Positions 38,672-46,700 of a DNA stretch of 64,000 nt are shown piece after piece (within the stretch, counting starts at the first letter, position 1; every line of letters starts with the position of its first letter). This stretch comes from an uncultured Thermoguttaceae bacterium (GTDB lineage Bacteria > Planctomycetota > Planctomycetia > Pirellulales > Thermoguttaceae): assembly GCA_937951625.1 (NCBI GenBank), contig CALFBP010000010.1, positions 62,001-126,000 of the forward strand, written 5' to 3'. The notes under the pieces are model-generated. The model was not told the origin of the DNA and made no database searches. It was given only the letters and a program-made list of their open reading frames with translations. The translations under genes and the position numbers were made by a program.

Positions 38672-40555
38672 TTAAGGTCCGGCGTGGACCAAGGCATTGG
38701 GCACTTTGATCACCGCGCCCGTGCGGCAGACTTCGAAACAAGCCCCGCATTTGATGCATTTTTCGACCACGATGCGGTGAGCGCCTTTCAGTTCGCCTAC
38801 GACAGCTTCGACGGGGCAGTTCTTCTGACACAACCGGCAGCCCTTACAAAGCGCCTCGTCGATCTGATACTGGAATAGCGGCTTGCAAACCCCGGCCGGG
38901 CAACTCTTCTCTCTCAAATGCGCCTCATACTCGTCGCGAAAACACCGGATGGTCGTGAGCACGGGATTGGGCGCGGTTTGACCTAGGCCGCACAGCGAAC
39001 CCCTCGCGACCCCCTCGGCGATTTGTTGGAGCAGCTCGATGTCGCCGGGCCGCCCTCGGCCCTCCGTCAAATCCGTGAGAATCTCGTGCATTTGCCGCGT
39101 GCCGAGGCGGCAGGGCACGCATTCCCCGCACGATTCCTTCTGGGTGAAGTCCAAAAAGTATCGGGCGAAATCGACCATGCAAGTCGTGTCATCCATGACC
39201 ACCATGCCGCCCGAGCCCATGATGCTGCCGGCCGCCTTGAGCGAGTCGTAATCCACAGGCGTGTCCAGCAGGTCGGCCGGGATGCAGCCGCCGGAAGGAC
39301 CGCCGGTTTGCACGGCCTTGAAGGGCCGATCGTCGAGCACCCCACCGCCAATCTCGTAAATCATCTCGCGGAGCGTGATACCCAAGGGAACTTCGATCAG
39401 CCCTGGGCGTTTGACCTGGCCCACCAGGGCGAAGGTCTTCGTACCTTTACTCTCAGCCGTACCGTACTGAGCGAACCATTCCGCGCCGTGGCGGAGGATC
39501 AAACTGACGCAAGCCAAGGTTTCCACGTTGTTGATGATCGTCGGCTTGCCCCACAGCCCGGCGATGGCAGGAAACGGCGGGCGGGGCCGGGGCATGCCGC
39601 GGCGGCCCTCGATCGAGGCGATCAGGGCCGTCTCCTCACCACACACAAAGGCCCCTGCCCCTTCCTTGATCTTGATGTGGAACGAGAACCCGGAGCCTAG
39701 CACGTTGTCTCCGAGCAAACCCAATTCCTCCGCCTGAGCGATGGCCGTGCGGAGCCGGTCCAACGCCAAGGGATATTCGGCCCGACAATAGATATAGCCG
39801 GTTTGCGCCCCCAAGGCATACCCGCCGATCAGCATCCCTTCAAGCACGGCGTGCGGATCGCCCTCGAGGAGCGAGCGGTTCATGAACGCCCCTGGATCGC
39901 CCTCATCGGCGTTACACACGATGTACTTCACGTCGCTGGGGGCTTGCCGGCAGAAGGACCATTTCCGCCAGGTCGGAAACCCCGCTCCCCCACGGCCTCG
40001 TAGACCCGATCGCTTCAGCTCCTCGATAACCCGCTCCGGCCCAATTTCCAAGGCCCGGGCCAGGCCTCCGTAGCCGTCCATGGCCAGGTAGTCCTGAATG
40101 CTCGTCGGGTCGATGAAGCCGCAATTCTTGAGTGTGCGACGAACTTGGCGTTTGAAAACCGGTGTTTCCCAAAGCAGCGGGATGTCGGGGGGCGGTTCTC
40201 CATCCATCGCACCCAAGGCATACTGCGGCAAGGGATCCTCCCCTACGAGGTATCGTTCGACGATCTCTCGAGCCCGCTTGGGGGTGACCTCGCCGTAGAG
40301 GATTGTGGGGCGAGAGGGTTTGGTAACGCAAACGATGGGCTCGGCATAGCACAAGCCGATACAGCCAACCTCGACGAGGAAGCAATCCACTCCCAAAGCG
40401 GCGGTTGCTTCACGAAAGGCCGCCAAAGTGTCCAGGGAGCCCGCCGACCGGCCACAGGTGGCCGTCCCCACGCGGATCACTGGACGCGATCCGTGTGCCG
40501 AGGCGTCCCACGCCTGTCGGGCCTGCCCACGCAAATCTGATAAAGCGGCCATCAT
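38672..40555 (-). CDS. NuoF-like NADH-binding subunit of formate dehydrogenase
   Basis: A 627-residue flavo-iron-sulfur protein. The ATG at 40555 overlaps the upstream stop as ATGA, so the longer track start is rejected. An N-terminal thioredoxin-like [2Fe-2S] domain (VGTATCGRSAG, VGCIGLCYAEP) is followed by the NuoF core with FMN/NADH motifs (GRGGAGFPTWRKW, CNADEGDPGAFMNR, CGEETALIASIEG) and the [4Fe-4S] ligands SCGECVPCRLG. At the C-terminus is a two-cluster ferredoxin (CKGCRLCQKNCP, CIKCGACFEVC). This composite layout is that of HndC/HydB-type subunits, some of which take part in flavin-based electron bifurcation. Confidence 0.93.
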   Translation of the reverse strand: MMAALSDLRGQARQAWDASAHGSRPVIRVGTATCGRSAGSLDTLAAFREATAALGVDCFLVEVGCIGLCYAEPIVCVTKPSRPTILYGEVTPKRAREIVERYLVGEDPLPQYALGAMDGEPPPDIPLLWETPVFKRQVRRTLKNCGFIDPTSIQDYLAMDGYGGLARALEIGPERVIEELKRSGLRGRGGAGFPTWRKWSFCRQAPSDVKYIVCNADEGDPGAFMNRSLLEGDPHAVLEGMLIGGYALGAQTGYIYCRAEYPLALDRLRTAIAQAEELGLLGDNVLGSGFSFHIKIKEGAGAFVCGEETALIASIEGRRGMPRPRPPFPAIAGLWGKPTIINNVETLACVSLILRHGAEWFAQYGTAESKGTKTFALVGQVKRPGLIEVPLGITLREMIYEIGGGVLDDRPFKAVQTGGPSGGCIPADLLDTPVDYDSLKAAGSIMGSGGMVVMDDTTCMVDFARYFLDFTQKESCGECVPCRLGTRQMHEILTDLTEGRGRPGDIELLQQIAEGVARGSLCGLGQTAPNPVLTTIRCFRDEYEAHLREKSCPAGVCKPLFQYQIDEALCKGCRLCQKNCPVEAVVGELKGAHRIVVEKCIKCGACFEVCRTGAVIKVPNALVHAGP

Positions 40556-41013
40556 GACTTGCCGTTTCCCCCGAACAGTTTGGCGATCTTTTTGGGCGTC
40601 AATTTCGCTTCCACCCGTTTGTTGACCATCATGCACGGCGAAAGCCCACACGCGCCGATACAAGCGACAGTCTCTAGCGAATACTCGAGGTCGGGTGTGG
40701 CCTCGCCCTCTTTGATGCCCAAGTGTTTTTCGATCGCTTCCAAAATCCGCGGTGCGCCCCGCACATGACAGGCCGTACCGCGGCAAACCATGATGTGGTT
40801 CCTACCGATCGGCGTGAAGCGGAACTGGGCGTAGAAGGTGGCCACTGCATAGACGGCGCTTTCCGGCACCCGAATGAATCGGGCGATCGCCAGCATGGCG
40901 TCGTTGGGTAGATAGCCGAAGTGCTGCTGCACATCCTGCAACAACGGGATCAGCTCCTCTCGGCTCCCTTGGTAAGAGGAGAAGATCGATTCCAAGCACT
41001 CGCACTCCGCCAT
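40552..41013 (-). CDS. NuoE-like thioredoxin-fold [2Fe-2S] subunit
   Basis: A 153-residue protein with AGGAGAGG upstream. REELIPLLQDVQQHFGYLP begins the helical part, and the [2Fe-2S] ligands are spaced C-x4-C (CRGTAC) and C-x3-C (CIGAC) as in NuoE. It is the first gene of the operon and overlaps the NuoF-like gene by four bases. With that subunit it forms the diaphorase module that exchanges electrons between formate dehydrogenase and NAD(H). Confidence 0.94.
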   Translation of the reverse strand: MAECECLESIFSSYQGSREELIPLLQDVQQHFGYLPNDAMLAIARFIRVPESAVYAVATFYAQFRFTPIGRNHIMVCRGTACHVRGAPRILEAIEKHLGIKEGEATPDLEYSLETVACIGACGLSPCMMVNKRVEAKLTPKKIAKLFGGNGKS

Positions 41014-41326
41014 GGCTTCCCTCTCCTGGGGCGACTTTCTGTTAACCTAACGCGACCACCGATTGGCGTCAATTCCGCGAGCCTCGCCGAGACGGCGATC
41101 GTGGGCTAAGGAGCCGAGAATTGCCATAATTTGCAAGCCGAGCTTTCAAAAAATGCCCTCCGCCCCGGCGACAGCCCTTCTCTTCCAACCAGATGGCCGC
41201 GAGGCTGCTCTTCGCTGCAAGAGCAAAGACTGGGACGATATCCGCTTTCATCGCGGATCACTTCCCACAAAAAAAGACTTCCGAGGTCGGCGGGCCTCGG
41301 AAGTCTTCGCCGTGCCAGACGACGAA
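41014..41326. other. Intergenic region between the FDH operon and the protease gene
   Basis: This 313-base gap contains the strong terminator of the protease gene (annotated separately) and presumably the FDH operon promoter at its right end. No gene is recognised. Confidence 0.55.
41267..41307 (-). terminator. Rho-independent terminator of the HtrA-like gene
   Basis: A perfect 13-bp stem, AAGACTTCCGAGG / CCTCGGAAGTCTT, with an 8-base loop. On the minus strand it is followed by seven T residues. It lies 20 bases past the protease stop codon. Confidence 0.92.
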
Positions 41327-42886
41327 TCAATCCTCAGCGCGGATGGCGATGAACCGAGAGCCTTCCGGCGTTCGGATCAAGAAGAGTACCCCCTTGCTGA
41401 GCGGCTGAGCGGCCGCGGCCTTTTTGAAATCCTCGACCGATTTCACTGGCTTCCGGTTCACCTGCGTGATGACCATGCCGGGGGCGAGGCCAGCGCGATC
41501 TGCGACGCTGCCTGGCGCGACGTCCGTCACGACGACGCCCTCTCCGGCCTTAAGGCCCAATTGCTCGGCCACCTCATTCGTCAAATTGTCTACCTGAATG
41601 CCGAGTTGATCCACCTTGGCCGGATTGGACCGACCGCCGCGCCCCCCGCCGAAGCCTCGCATCGCCACACCATAGTCGGCCGGCTGCTCACGGAGCGTGA
41701 CGGTGATCGTCATGCGTTTGCCATCGCGGATGATATCCAAATTCGCCTTGCCGCCAACCGGGGAACGATCGACGAGGCCGACGAGTTGCTGCGTGTTGCT
41801 CACCGGCTTGCCTTCATACTTGAGGATCAAGTCGCCGGGCTTGATGCCTGCCTCGGCCGCCGGGCTGTTGGGCTGAACGTCGCCTACCAGGATTCCCTCG
41901 CGTGCCCGAACGCCGAACTGCTCGGCCAACTGCTGAGTAAGCGGCTGAATGACCACGCCCAAGTAAGCCCGCTTGACCGTGCCCGTCTCGATCAACTGGT
42001 CCGCCACCCACTTCGCCAAGTTGCTGGGAATGGCGAAACCGACACCCTGATTAGCCCCCGTCCTGGTGTGGATGGCGGTGTTGATGCCGATCACCTCGCC
42101 GTCCAGGTTGATCAAGGGGCCGCCGCTGGAGCCGGGATTGATCGCGGCGTCCGTTTGGAGGAAATCGGCCCGGGTCTGGGGGCCAAGGGACCTTCCCTTC
42201 GAGCTGATGATCCCTGCCGTCACCGTGCCTTCCAGATTGAACATTTCGCCGAGGGCCAGGACCCAGTCGCCGACTTCCATTTTGTCACTATCGCCGAATT
42301 TAGCGGCCTTCAAGTTGTCGGCGCCCTTGATGTAAACGAGGGCCAAATCGGTTTTCGGATCACGCCTGATCTCCGTGGCTTTGAACTCCCGACCGTCGTG
42401 CAACCGGACATTGATTTTTCCGGAACCCTCGACCACGTGGTTATTGGTGAGGATAATCCCAGAAGGGTCGATAATGATGCCCGACCCCACCCCGTACACC
42501 TCACCCCGAGGCATGCCGCGCGGCAGGTCGCGGAAGAATCGCCGCAACTCTGGGTGATTGCGGAACATGTCGCCAAATGGCGTGCCCTCGAAGGGGTCGT
42601 TCTCGTCCGAGTCCGCACCCGCCCCTTCGCTGGGCCTTCCCGATGCTGGGATGTTCTCGATCAAAACCACCGACGGAAGCACTTGGTTCGCCACCGTACG
42701 GAAAGTCTTGGAGAGACTTCTCGCGTAATCGAGCCCCCCGGTCGCATCCCCGGCAACGACTTCCTGTTCACTCGCCACAGCATGGTTAAATTGGTGGGAT
42801 CGGACTCCCATCCATCCAACTAGTCCCAAGAGCACAATAAGCGCCATCCAATAGTGGATCCGCGCCCCTAAGATCGCCTTGTTCAT
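41327..42886 (-). CDS. HtrA/Deg-family periplasmic serine protease with two PDZ domains
   Basis: A 519-residue protein. A hydrophobic N-terminal segment (WMALIVLLGLVGWMGV) anchors or exports it. The trypsin-like domain has the catalytic His in LTNNHVVEG, Asp in DPKTDLALV and Ser in NPGSSGGPL. Two PDZ domains follow (about 300-390, PNSPAAEAGIKPGDLIL; about 425-510, PGSVADRAGLAPGMVI). It would degrade or refold misfolded envelope proteins. AAGGAGA precedes the ATG. It forms a single-gene unit closed by a strong terminator. Confidence 0.95.
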   Translation of the reverse strand: MNKAILGARIHYWMALIVLLGLVGWMGVRSHQFNHAVASEQEVVAGDATGGLDYARSLSKTFRTVANQVLPSVVLIENIPASGRPSEGAGADSDENDPFEGTPFGDMFRNHPELRRFFRDLPRGMPRGEVYGVGSGIIIDPSGIILTNNHVVEGSGKINVRLHDGREFKATEIRRDPKTDLALVYIKGADNLKAAKFGDSDKMEVGDWVLALGEMFNLEGTVTAGIISSKGRSLGPQTRADFLQTDAAINPGSSGGPLINLDGEVIGINTAIHTRTGANQGVGFAIPSNLAKWVADQLIETGTVKRAYLGVVIQPLTQQLAEQFGVRAREGILVGDVQPNSPAAEAGIKPGDLILKYEGKPVSNTQQLVGLVDRSPVGGKANLDIIRDGKRMTITVTLREQPADYGVAMRGFGGGRGGRSNPAKVDQLGIQVDNLTNEVAEQLGLKAGEGVVVTDVAPGSVADRAGLAPGMVITQVNRKPVKSVEDFKKAAAAQPLSKGVLFLIRTPEGSRFIAIRAED

Positions 42887-43279
42887 AAGCGTTGTCTCCT
42901 TTTACCCCTTTTGTTTATGTTTCTGAACCCCAAAATAGAGTGGTCTATTTGCGATCACCCCCTCACTTTCGGCTATAATGAGCCTGGCCGGCGATCCCCA
43001 GCCTTGACTCAGCGGAGGCTACTCGAAAAGTTGCCTTCAGCCGAAAAATGTTACGCGGCACCAAAGAACTTCCCAAGCCCACGAATCTCCTAACCCGCTC
43101 ATCCGGCCAAGCTGAAACAACGATTTTCCGTTCTGAGAAACTCGTAACCGGGCAATCGGGGGATAGTGGACCGCCTTGACCTCGGTTTCTTCTTGTCGCG
43201 GCTTCATTTCGAGTGCAAGGTAATTGCTCTGCCGTCGAGGGCCAGGCTAAGCCGTTTGCTTTTTTAAACCACAGATTGA
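42887..43279. other. Intergenic region, no gene seen
   Basis: This 393-base region lies upstream of the HtrA gene on the minus strand. The only strong element is a perfect TATAAT at 42974-42979 on the plus strand, but its best -35 (TTGCGA) is 19 bases away and no plus-strand gene follows, so it is not called a promoter. Confidence 0.4.
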
Positions 43280-43882
43280 TCATATTCCCGATTGTATTAC
43301 CGTGGCAAAGAGCATATTTTCAATGCCCGGACTGTGCTGGGACGAACCCTCCTGCTCGACCCCGGTCCCCAAATAGACGGCCACCACCTTACCCTGCGAG
43401 TTAATGAACGGACTGCCCTGAGGGAATTTTGGCAAGTCCACTTTTACGCCATGCACGCGTAACTTGCTGGGTAACTGGGGGTGTGCATTGACGAACAGAA
43501 TCTTGCTGGGCGTGCTACCCGAGGCGATTCGGTCTTCAGGGGTCATCAAATCGCCTTCGTGGGCGTAGCACAATGCATGAAGCGGTATGCCGGGCGTGAG
43601 CTGGGCCCAATCGTCCGCACCCGCCGGCTCCACCGTCTTCGGAAACGTGCCGTCGACAAGCACCAACCCCACATTGGTGTAGAGCCAATCGTTCGGTTTC
43701 TGCTGCTTGGGCGAAGTCACACACACGGCGTAGATCCGCGTATCGCGGATCGGAAGCTTCAGGGCGGGGCCCCGTTGGGTCACCAAGCCCTGGAACCCTG
43801 ATTTCGGCTCGTCGAGCCAAACCCCCAATTGCAACGCCTCCCGAGCCGAACGCGGTTTCCCATGGCGTGTGTCTCGCATCGA
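43280..43882 (-). pseudogene. Possible remnant of a trypsin-like peptidase
   Basis: A 200-residue frame from the first ATG (43882); the track extends it to a TTG at 44026 without added sense. The end reads FPQGSPFINSQGKVVAVYLGTG, which resembles the last strands of trypsin-like proteases (GGP-hN-x-G-hhVG), but the catalytic GNSGGP is replaced by QGSP. No matching His or Asp motif is found and there is no signal peptide. It could be a decayed protease or a short protein of unknown function. Another frame at 43936-44050 ends in VNHVRFVRAIRP, so several broken pieces may sit side by side. Confidence 0.35.
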
Positions 43883-44209
43883 GTGGCAAAAGCTCCCATT
43901 GAACAGGTCTCTAGTCGCCGAAGCCTCGAAGAGAGCTATGGCGGCCGAATGGCTCGCACGAAGCGAACGTGATTCACACCTCCCCCAACATAAGTAGAGG
44001 TTACCACTTTTCGCGAGTGTCTCCAAGTATCAGAGACGCGTGGTCGGGGCCGTGCAGGGAATAAAACTTTCCAAGGTGTTGAAGGCGGTCGGGCCGGATG
44101 GGCCTGACCAACGTTGACATGGATTACGACGCCCGACGGCCTTTTCTGCCCCTGCCCTGATATGGTAGGATCGAAGCTTTGAAGACCACGGTTCACGAGA
44201 GATCAGAGC
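43883..44209. other. Region upstream of the small basic gene
   Basis: This 327-base stretch contains a minus-strand frame ending VNHVRFVRAIRPP (possible gene fragment) and, before the next gene, TTGACA at 44114-44119 without a matching -10. TATGGTAGGAT at 44161-44171 is another possible -10 region. Nothing firmer is seen. Confidence 0.35.
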
Positions 44210-44308
44210 ATGGCTAAACCGCATCGCGTCATCAAGAAGGCCAATCATGGGAAACGCCCGGCGAACAGCAAGGCCCGCCGCGCCAAGCGTAAGCTGGTTC
44301 GCACCTAG
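44210..44308 (+). CDS. 32-residue highly basic small protein
   Basis: This frame is too short for the ORF track. It encodes MAKPHRVIKKANHGKRPANS followed by KARRAKRKLVRT: 15 of 32 residues are Lys, Arg or His, and there is no acidic residue. Codon choice is mostly G/C-ending, as in neighbouring genes. An intrinsic terminator follows 13 bases after the stop, so it looks like a free-standing expressed gene. The composition suggests an RNA- or DNA-binding peptide, perhaps ribosome-associated; I do not recognise a named family with certainty. Confidence 0.68.
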   Translation: MAKPHRVIKKANHGKRPANSKARRAKRKLVRT

Positions 44309-44321
44309 TTTTCTCGTTGGT

Positions 44322-44347
44322 CCACCCCGCCAAGGTGGTGTTTTTTT
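44322..44347 (+). terminator. Intrinsic terminator after the small basic gene
   Basis: CCACC-CCGCCAA-GGTGG followed by TG and seven T residues. The 5-bp GC-rich stem is short but correctly placed between the 32-residue gene and the dehydratase gene. Confidence 0.7.
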
Positions 44348-44477
44348 GGAATGGCTGCCCAGCCGCCGTTCTCGTTTCGCTTGAATCCAAGGTTTGGGGG
44401 TTTCCCGTCGGGGGCGATGGAACGGGCACGGCTGGTTTCGAGCGGCGTTCCCTGCGTTTTGTCTCGCGGTCGATTGC

Positions 44478-44484
44478 GAAGGAG
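44478..44484 (+). promoter_or_regulatory. Shine-Dalgarno deciding the GTG start at 44491
   Basis: GAAGGAG six bases before GTG 44491. The track start at 44317 would run through the preceding terminator, so the GTG is preferred. Confidence 0.7.
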
Positions 44485-44490
44485 AAAGGC

Positions 44491-45003
44491 GTGCCCAAGC
44501 GTCAACTGATCCTGGACCCATCCTGTTACGATCTGAATCACGTGATCGCCGACATCCACGAAATCCGCCGCTACAATCGGCAACGCTTCGAGATGGAGCA
44601 ACTCACGGCGATTGTGTACGAGGATCGGGTGAACAGTGTGTGCGTGGGCTATAAAGACCTTGGTCCCGACGAGTTTTGGGTTCGCGGCCACATGCCGGGC
44701 CGTCCGCTGATGCCGGGGGTGATGATGTGTGAAGCGGCTGCCCAATTGGCCAGCTACTTCACCCAGAAATATAAATTGATGAACACGCCCGTGGTGGGCT
44801 TCGGCGGACTGAAGGACGTTCGTTTCCGTGGGGTCGTCCAGCCGGGCGAACGGTTTGTGATCGTCTGCCGCTTGCTCAAGGTCCGCAGCATGTTGCTCAC
44901 CAGCGAGTTTCAGTGCCTGGTTCGCGACAACTTGGTTTGCGAGGGGGAATTGATGGGCATTCCACTTCCCGAAGAATTGTTCAAAGACGTCGCCCCGGCT
45001 TGA
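44491..45003 (+). CDS. FabZ-like hot-dog 3-hydroxyacyl-ACP dehydratase
   Basis: A 170-residue protein starting at GTG. The core VRGHMPGRPLMPGVMMCEAAAQLASY corresponds to the FabZ signature (GHFPGxPxMPGVLxxEAMAQ) with the catalytic His and Glu in place. GFGGLKDVRFRGVVQPGERF matches the following strands. It probably dehydrates beta-hydroxyacyl-ACP, but the Cys-rich variation and lack of neighbouring fab or lpx genes leave a specialised lipid role possible. It is 50 bases upstream of the rhomboid gene in the same direction. Confidence 0.85.
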   Translation: MPKRQLILDPSCYDLNHVIADIHEIRRYNRQRFEMEQLTAIVYEDRVNSVCVGYKDLGPDEFWVRGHMPGRPLMPGVMMCEAAAQLASYFTQKYKLMNTPVVGFGGLKDVRFRGVVQPGERFVIVCRLLKVRSMLLTSEFQCLVRDNLVCEGELMGIPLPEELFKDVAPA

Positions 45004-45053
45004 GTCCCACCTGAATCTCGAGCAACTTTGGAGGGCCGTTAGCCGAGGTCGTC

Positions 45054-45851
45054 ATGCTCTTCCCGTTCCGCGACAATATCCCTTCGCGACGCGCCCCTCT
45101 GGCGACGCTCGGCCTGATCGCACTCAATGTGGTGGTGTTTATTTCCATCCTTCGCCTCCCGGAGGAAAAACAAGAGGAGCTTGTGCTCCGGCTGGGCTTC
45201 ATTCCCGCCAGAATCGGTCAGCTCTTCCACGGCCGCGTGCTGGAAGTCGAGTTGCCTCGGGATCGCGTCATCACCCCCGATGGAAGGGTCGAATTGCTTG
45301 TGCAACAGGTCCGCATCCTCCCCGCTCCCCGCCAGACCCTTGCCACGGTGGTGACTTCCATGTTCCTTCACGGCGGTTGGTTGCACTTGCTGGGCAACAT
45401 GTGGCTGTTATGGATTTTCGGCGACAACGTGGAGGATCGGCTGGGAATGGTGTTGTACTTGCTGTTGTACCTAGGCGGTGGCGTGGTAGCGTTGGCGTGC
45501 CAATGGGCGGTCGCTCCCAACAGCCCCATTCCCGTGATCGGCGCCAGCGGAGCCGTGGCCGCGATCCTCGGGGCCTATACGGTGACTTGGCCCTTTGCCC
45601 GCGTGCAGACCTTGGTCTTTCTCCTCTTCTTCGTCACGATCATCGAATTGCCTGCGCTCCTGGTGTTGGGGTTCTGGTTTTTTGGGCAACTGCTGGCCGC
45701 GACGCAGTCGCTGACGCTACGCGATTTGGGCTACCAAGGGGGCGTGGCGTTTTGGGCCCACGTGGGCGGTTTTCTCGCCGGACTGCTGGTCATGCCCGCG
45801 CTGAACGACATGCTACGGCCTCGCCGTTTGCCGTTAACGCGTGACTTCTAA
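45054..45851 (+). CDS. Rhomboid-family intramembrane serine protease
   Basis: A 265-residue membrane protein with about six hydrophobic segments. The first is APLATLGLIALNVVVFISI, followed by an extended loop, then HGGWLHLLGNMWLLWIFGDNVED. The catalytic Ser lies in VIGASGAVAAILGAY and the catalytic His in FWAHVGGFLAGLL, the full rhomboid dyad. It cleaves single-pass membrane proteins within the bilayer. The trmB start follows 11 bases after its stop. Confidence 0.93.
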   Translation: MLFPFRDNIPSRRAPLATLGLIALNVVVFISILRLPEEKQEELVLRLGFIPARIGQLFHGRVLEVELPRDRVITPDGRVELLVQQVRILPAPRQTLATVVTSMFLHGGWLHLLGNMWLLWIFGDNVEDRLGMVLYLLLYLGGGVVALACQWAVAPNSPIPVIGASGAVAAILGAYTVTWPFARVQTLVFLLFFVTIIELPALLVLGFWFFGQLLAATQSLTLRDLGYQGGVAFWAHVGGFLAGLLVMPALNDMLRPRRLPLTRDF

Positions 45852-45862
45852 GTGCTGACCGC

Positions 45863-46504
45863 ATGGCCCGCCCCAAGCTCCGCAAGATCGATCCCCGCAT
45901 TGACCTTTCGCGGCACTTGAAATCCTTGGAGGAACTACCCCGGCCCTTCAAGGCCGAGGCCCTCTTCGGACGCCAGGCGCCGCTGGAGATCGAGGTGGGC
46001 TCGGGCAAAGGGCTGTTTTTGCGGAGCGAAGCCTCGGCCAGGCCTGAAACCGATTTTCTCGGTATCGAAATCGCTCGCCCCTACGCCTGCTACGCCGCCG
46101 CCGGCCTTGCCAAGAATGGTCTAGCCAATGCCATGATCGTTTGGGGCGACGCGGTTCGGGCTTTTGCCGAGGTGTTGCCCGACGCGGCCGTCGCCGCCGT
46201 GCATATTTATTTCCCTGACCCCTGGTGGAAGCGGCGGCATAAAAAGCGTCGGGTGATGCGCGAGGGCTTCGTTCGGGACGTCGAGCGTGTACTTTGCCCG
46301 GGCGGCACCCTGCACTATTGGACTGATGTGGAGGAATACTTCCAGACCAGCATGGCGTTAGTCCGCTCCCAGACGAAGCTCGTCGGCCCCCTCGAGGTCC
46401 CCGCTTCCGCAGCCACGTCTGAGTCGGACTACCGCACCCATTTTGAGCGTCGCACGCGCCAGAGCGGACGACCGGTTTTTCGTGCTCAATTTCGCAAGGC
46501 ATGA
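45863..46504 (+). CDS. trmB: tRNA (guanine-N7)-methyltransferase
   Basis: A 213-residue SAM-dependent enzyme making m7G46 in tRNA. The SAM motif IEVGSGKGLFL, then FLGIEIARPYA, and the diagnostic HIYFPDPWWKRRHKKRRVM are all present. RTHFERRTRQSGRPVF near the end matches the TrmB C-terminus. Length is standard. It closes the dehydratase-rhomboid-trmB run. Confidence 0.96.
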   Translation: MARPKLRKIDPRIDLSRHLKSLEELPRPFKAEALFGRQAPLEIEVGSGKGLFLRSEASARPETDFLGIEIARPYACYAAAGLAKNGLANAMIVWGDAVRAFAEVLPDAAVAAVHIYFPDPWWKRRHKKRRVMREGFVRDVERVLCPGGTLHYWTDVEEYFQTSMALVRSQTKLVGPLEVPASAATSESDYRTHFERRTRQSGRPVFRAQFRKA

Positions 46505-46700
46505 CGAAGCTGGATGGAGCACGGCCATTTGTTCCACGGCCCGCCCGCCCCTTTTCACTCCCCAGCGGATCGGCTATAACCGCCGCCGTGACGAAGTTTT
46601 TGCGAAGGTTGGGATTTCACGGCGGGCGGCGACCTTTCGCATGGAACGATTACGTAGCAGTGTTTGAATCGATTTTTCGGACTTATGTAAGGAGTGCGCA

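Noticed and set aside
36302-38878. 858-residue plus-strand ORF
   Set aside because: It is antisense to fdhA, whose motifs are complete on the minus strand; long antisense frames are expected in GC-rich genes and the translation has no domain pattern.
41063-42823. 586-residue plus-strand ORF
   Set aside because: Antisense to the HtrA gene and it runs through its perfect terminator hairpin.
42974-42979. Perfect TATAAT on the plus strand
   Set aside because: The nearest -35-like sequence is 19 bases away and no plus-strand gene follows for more than 1.2 kb.
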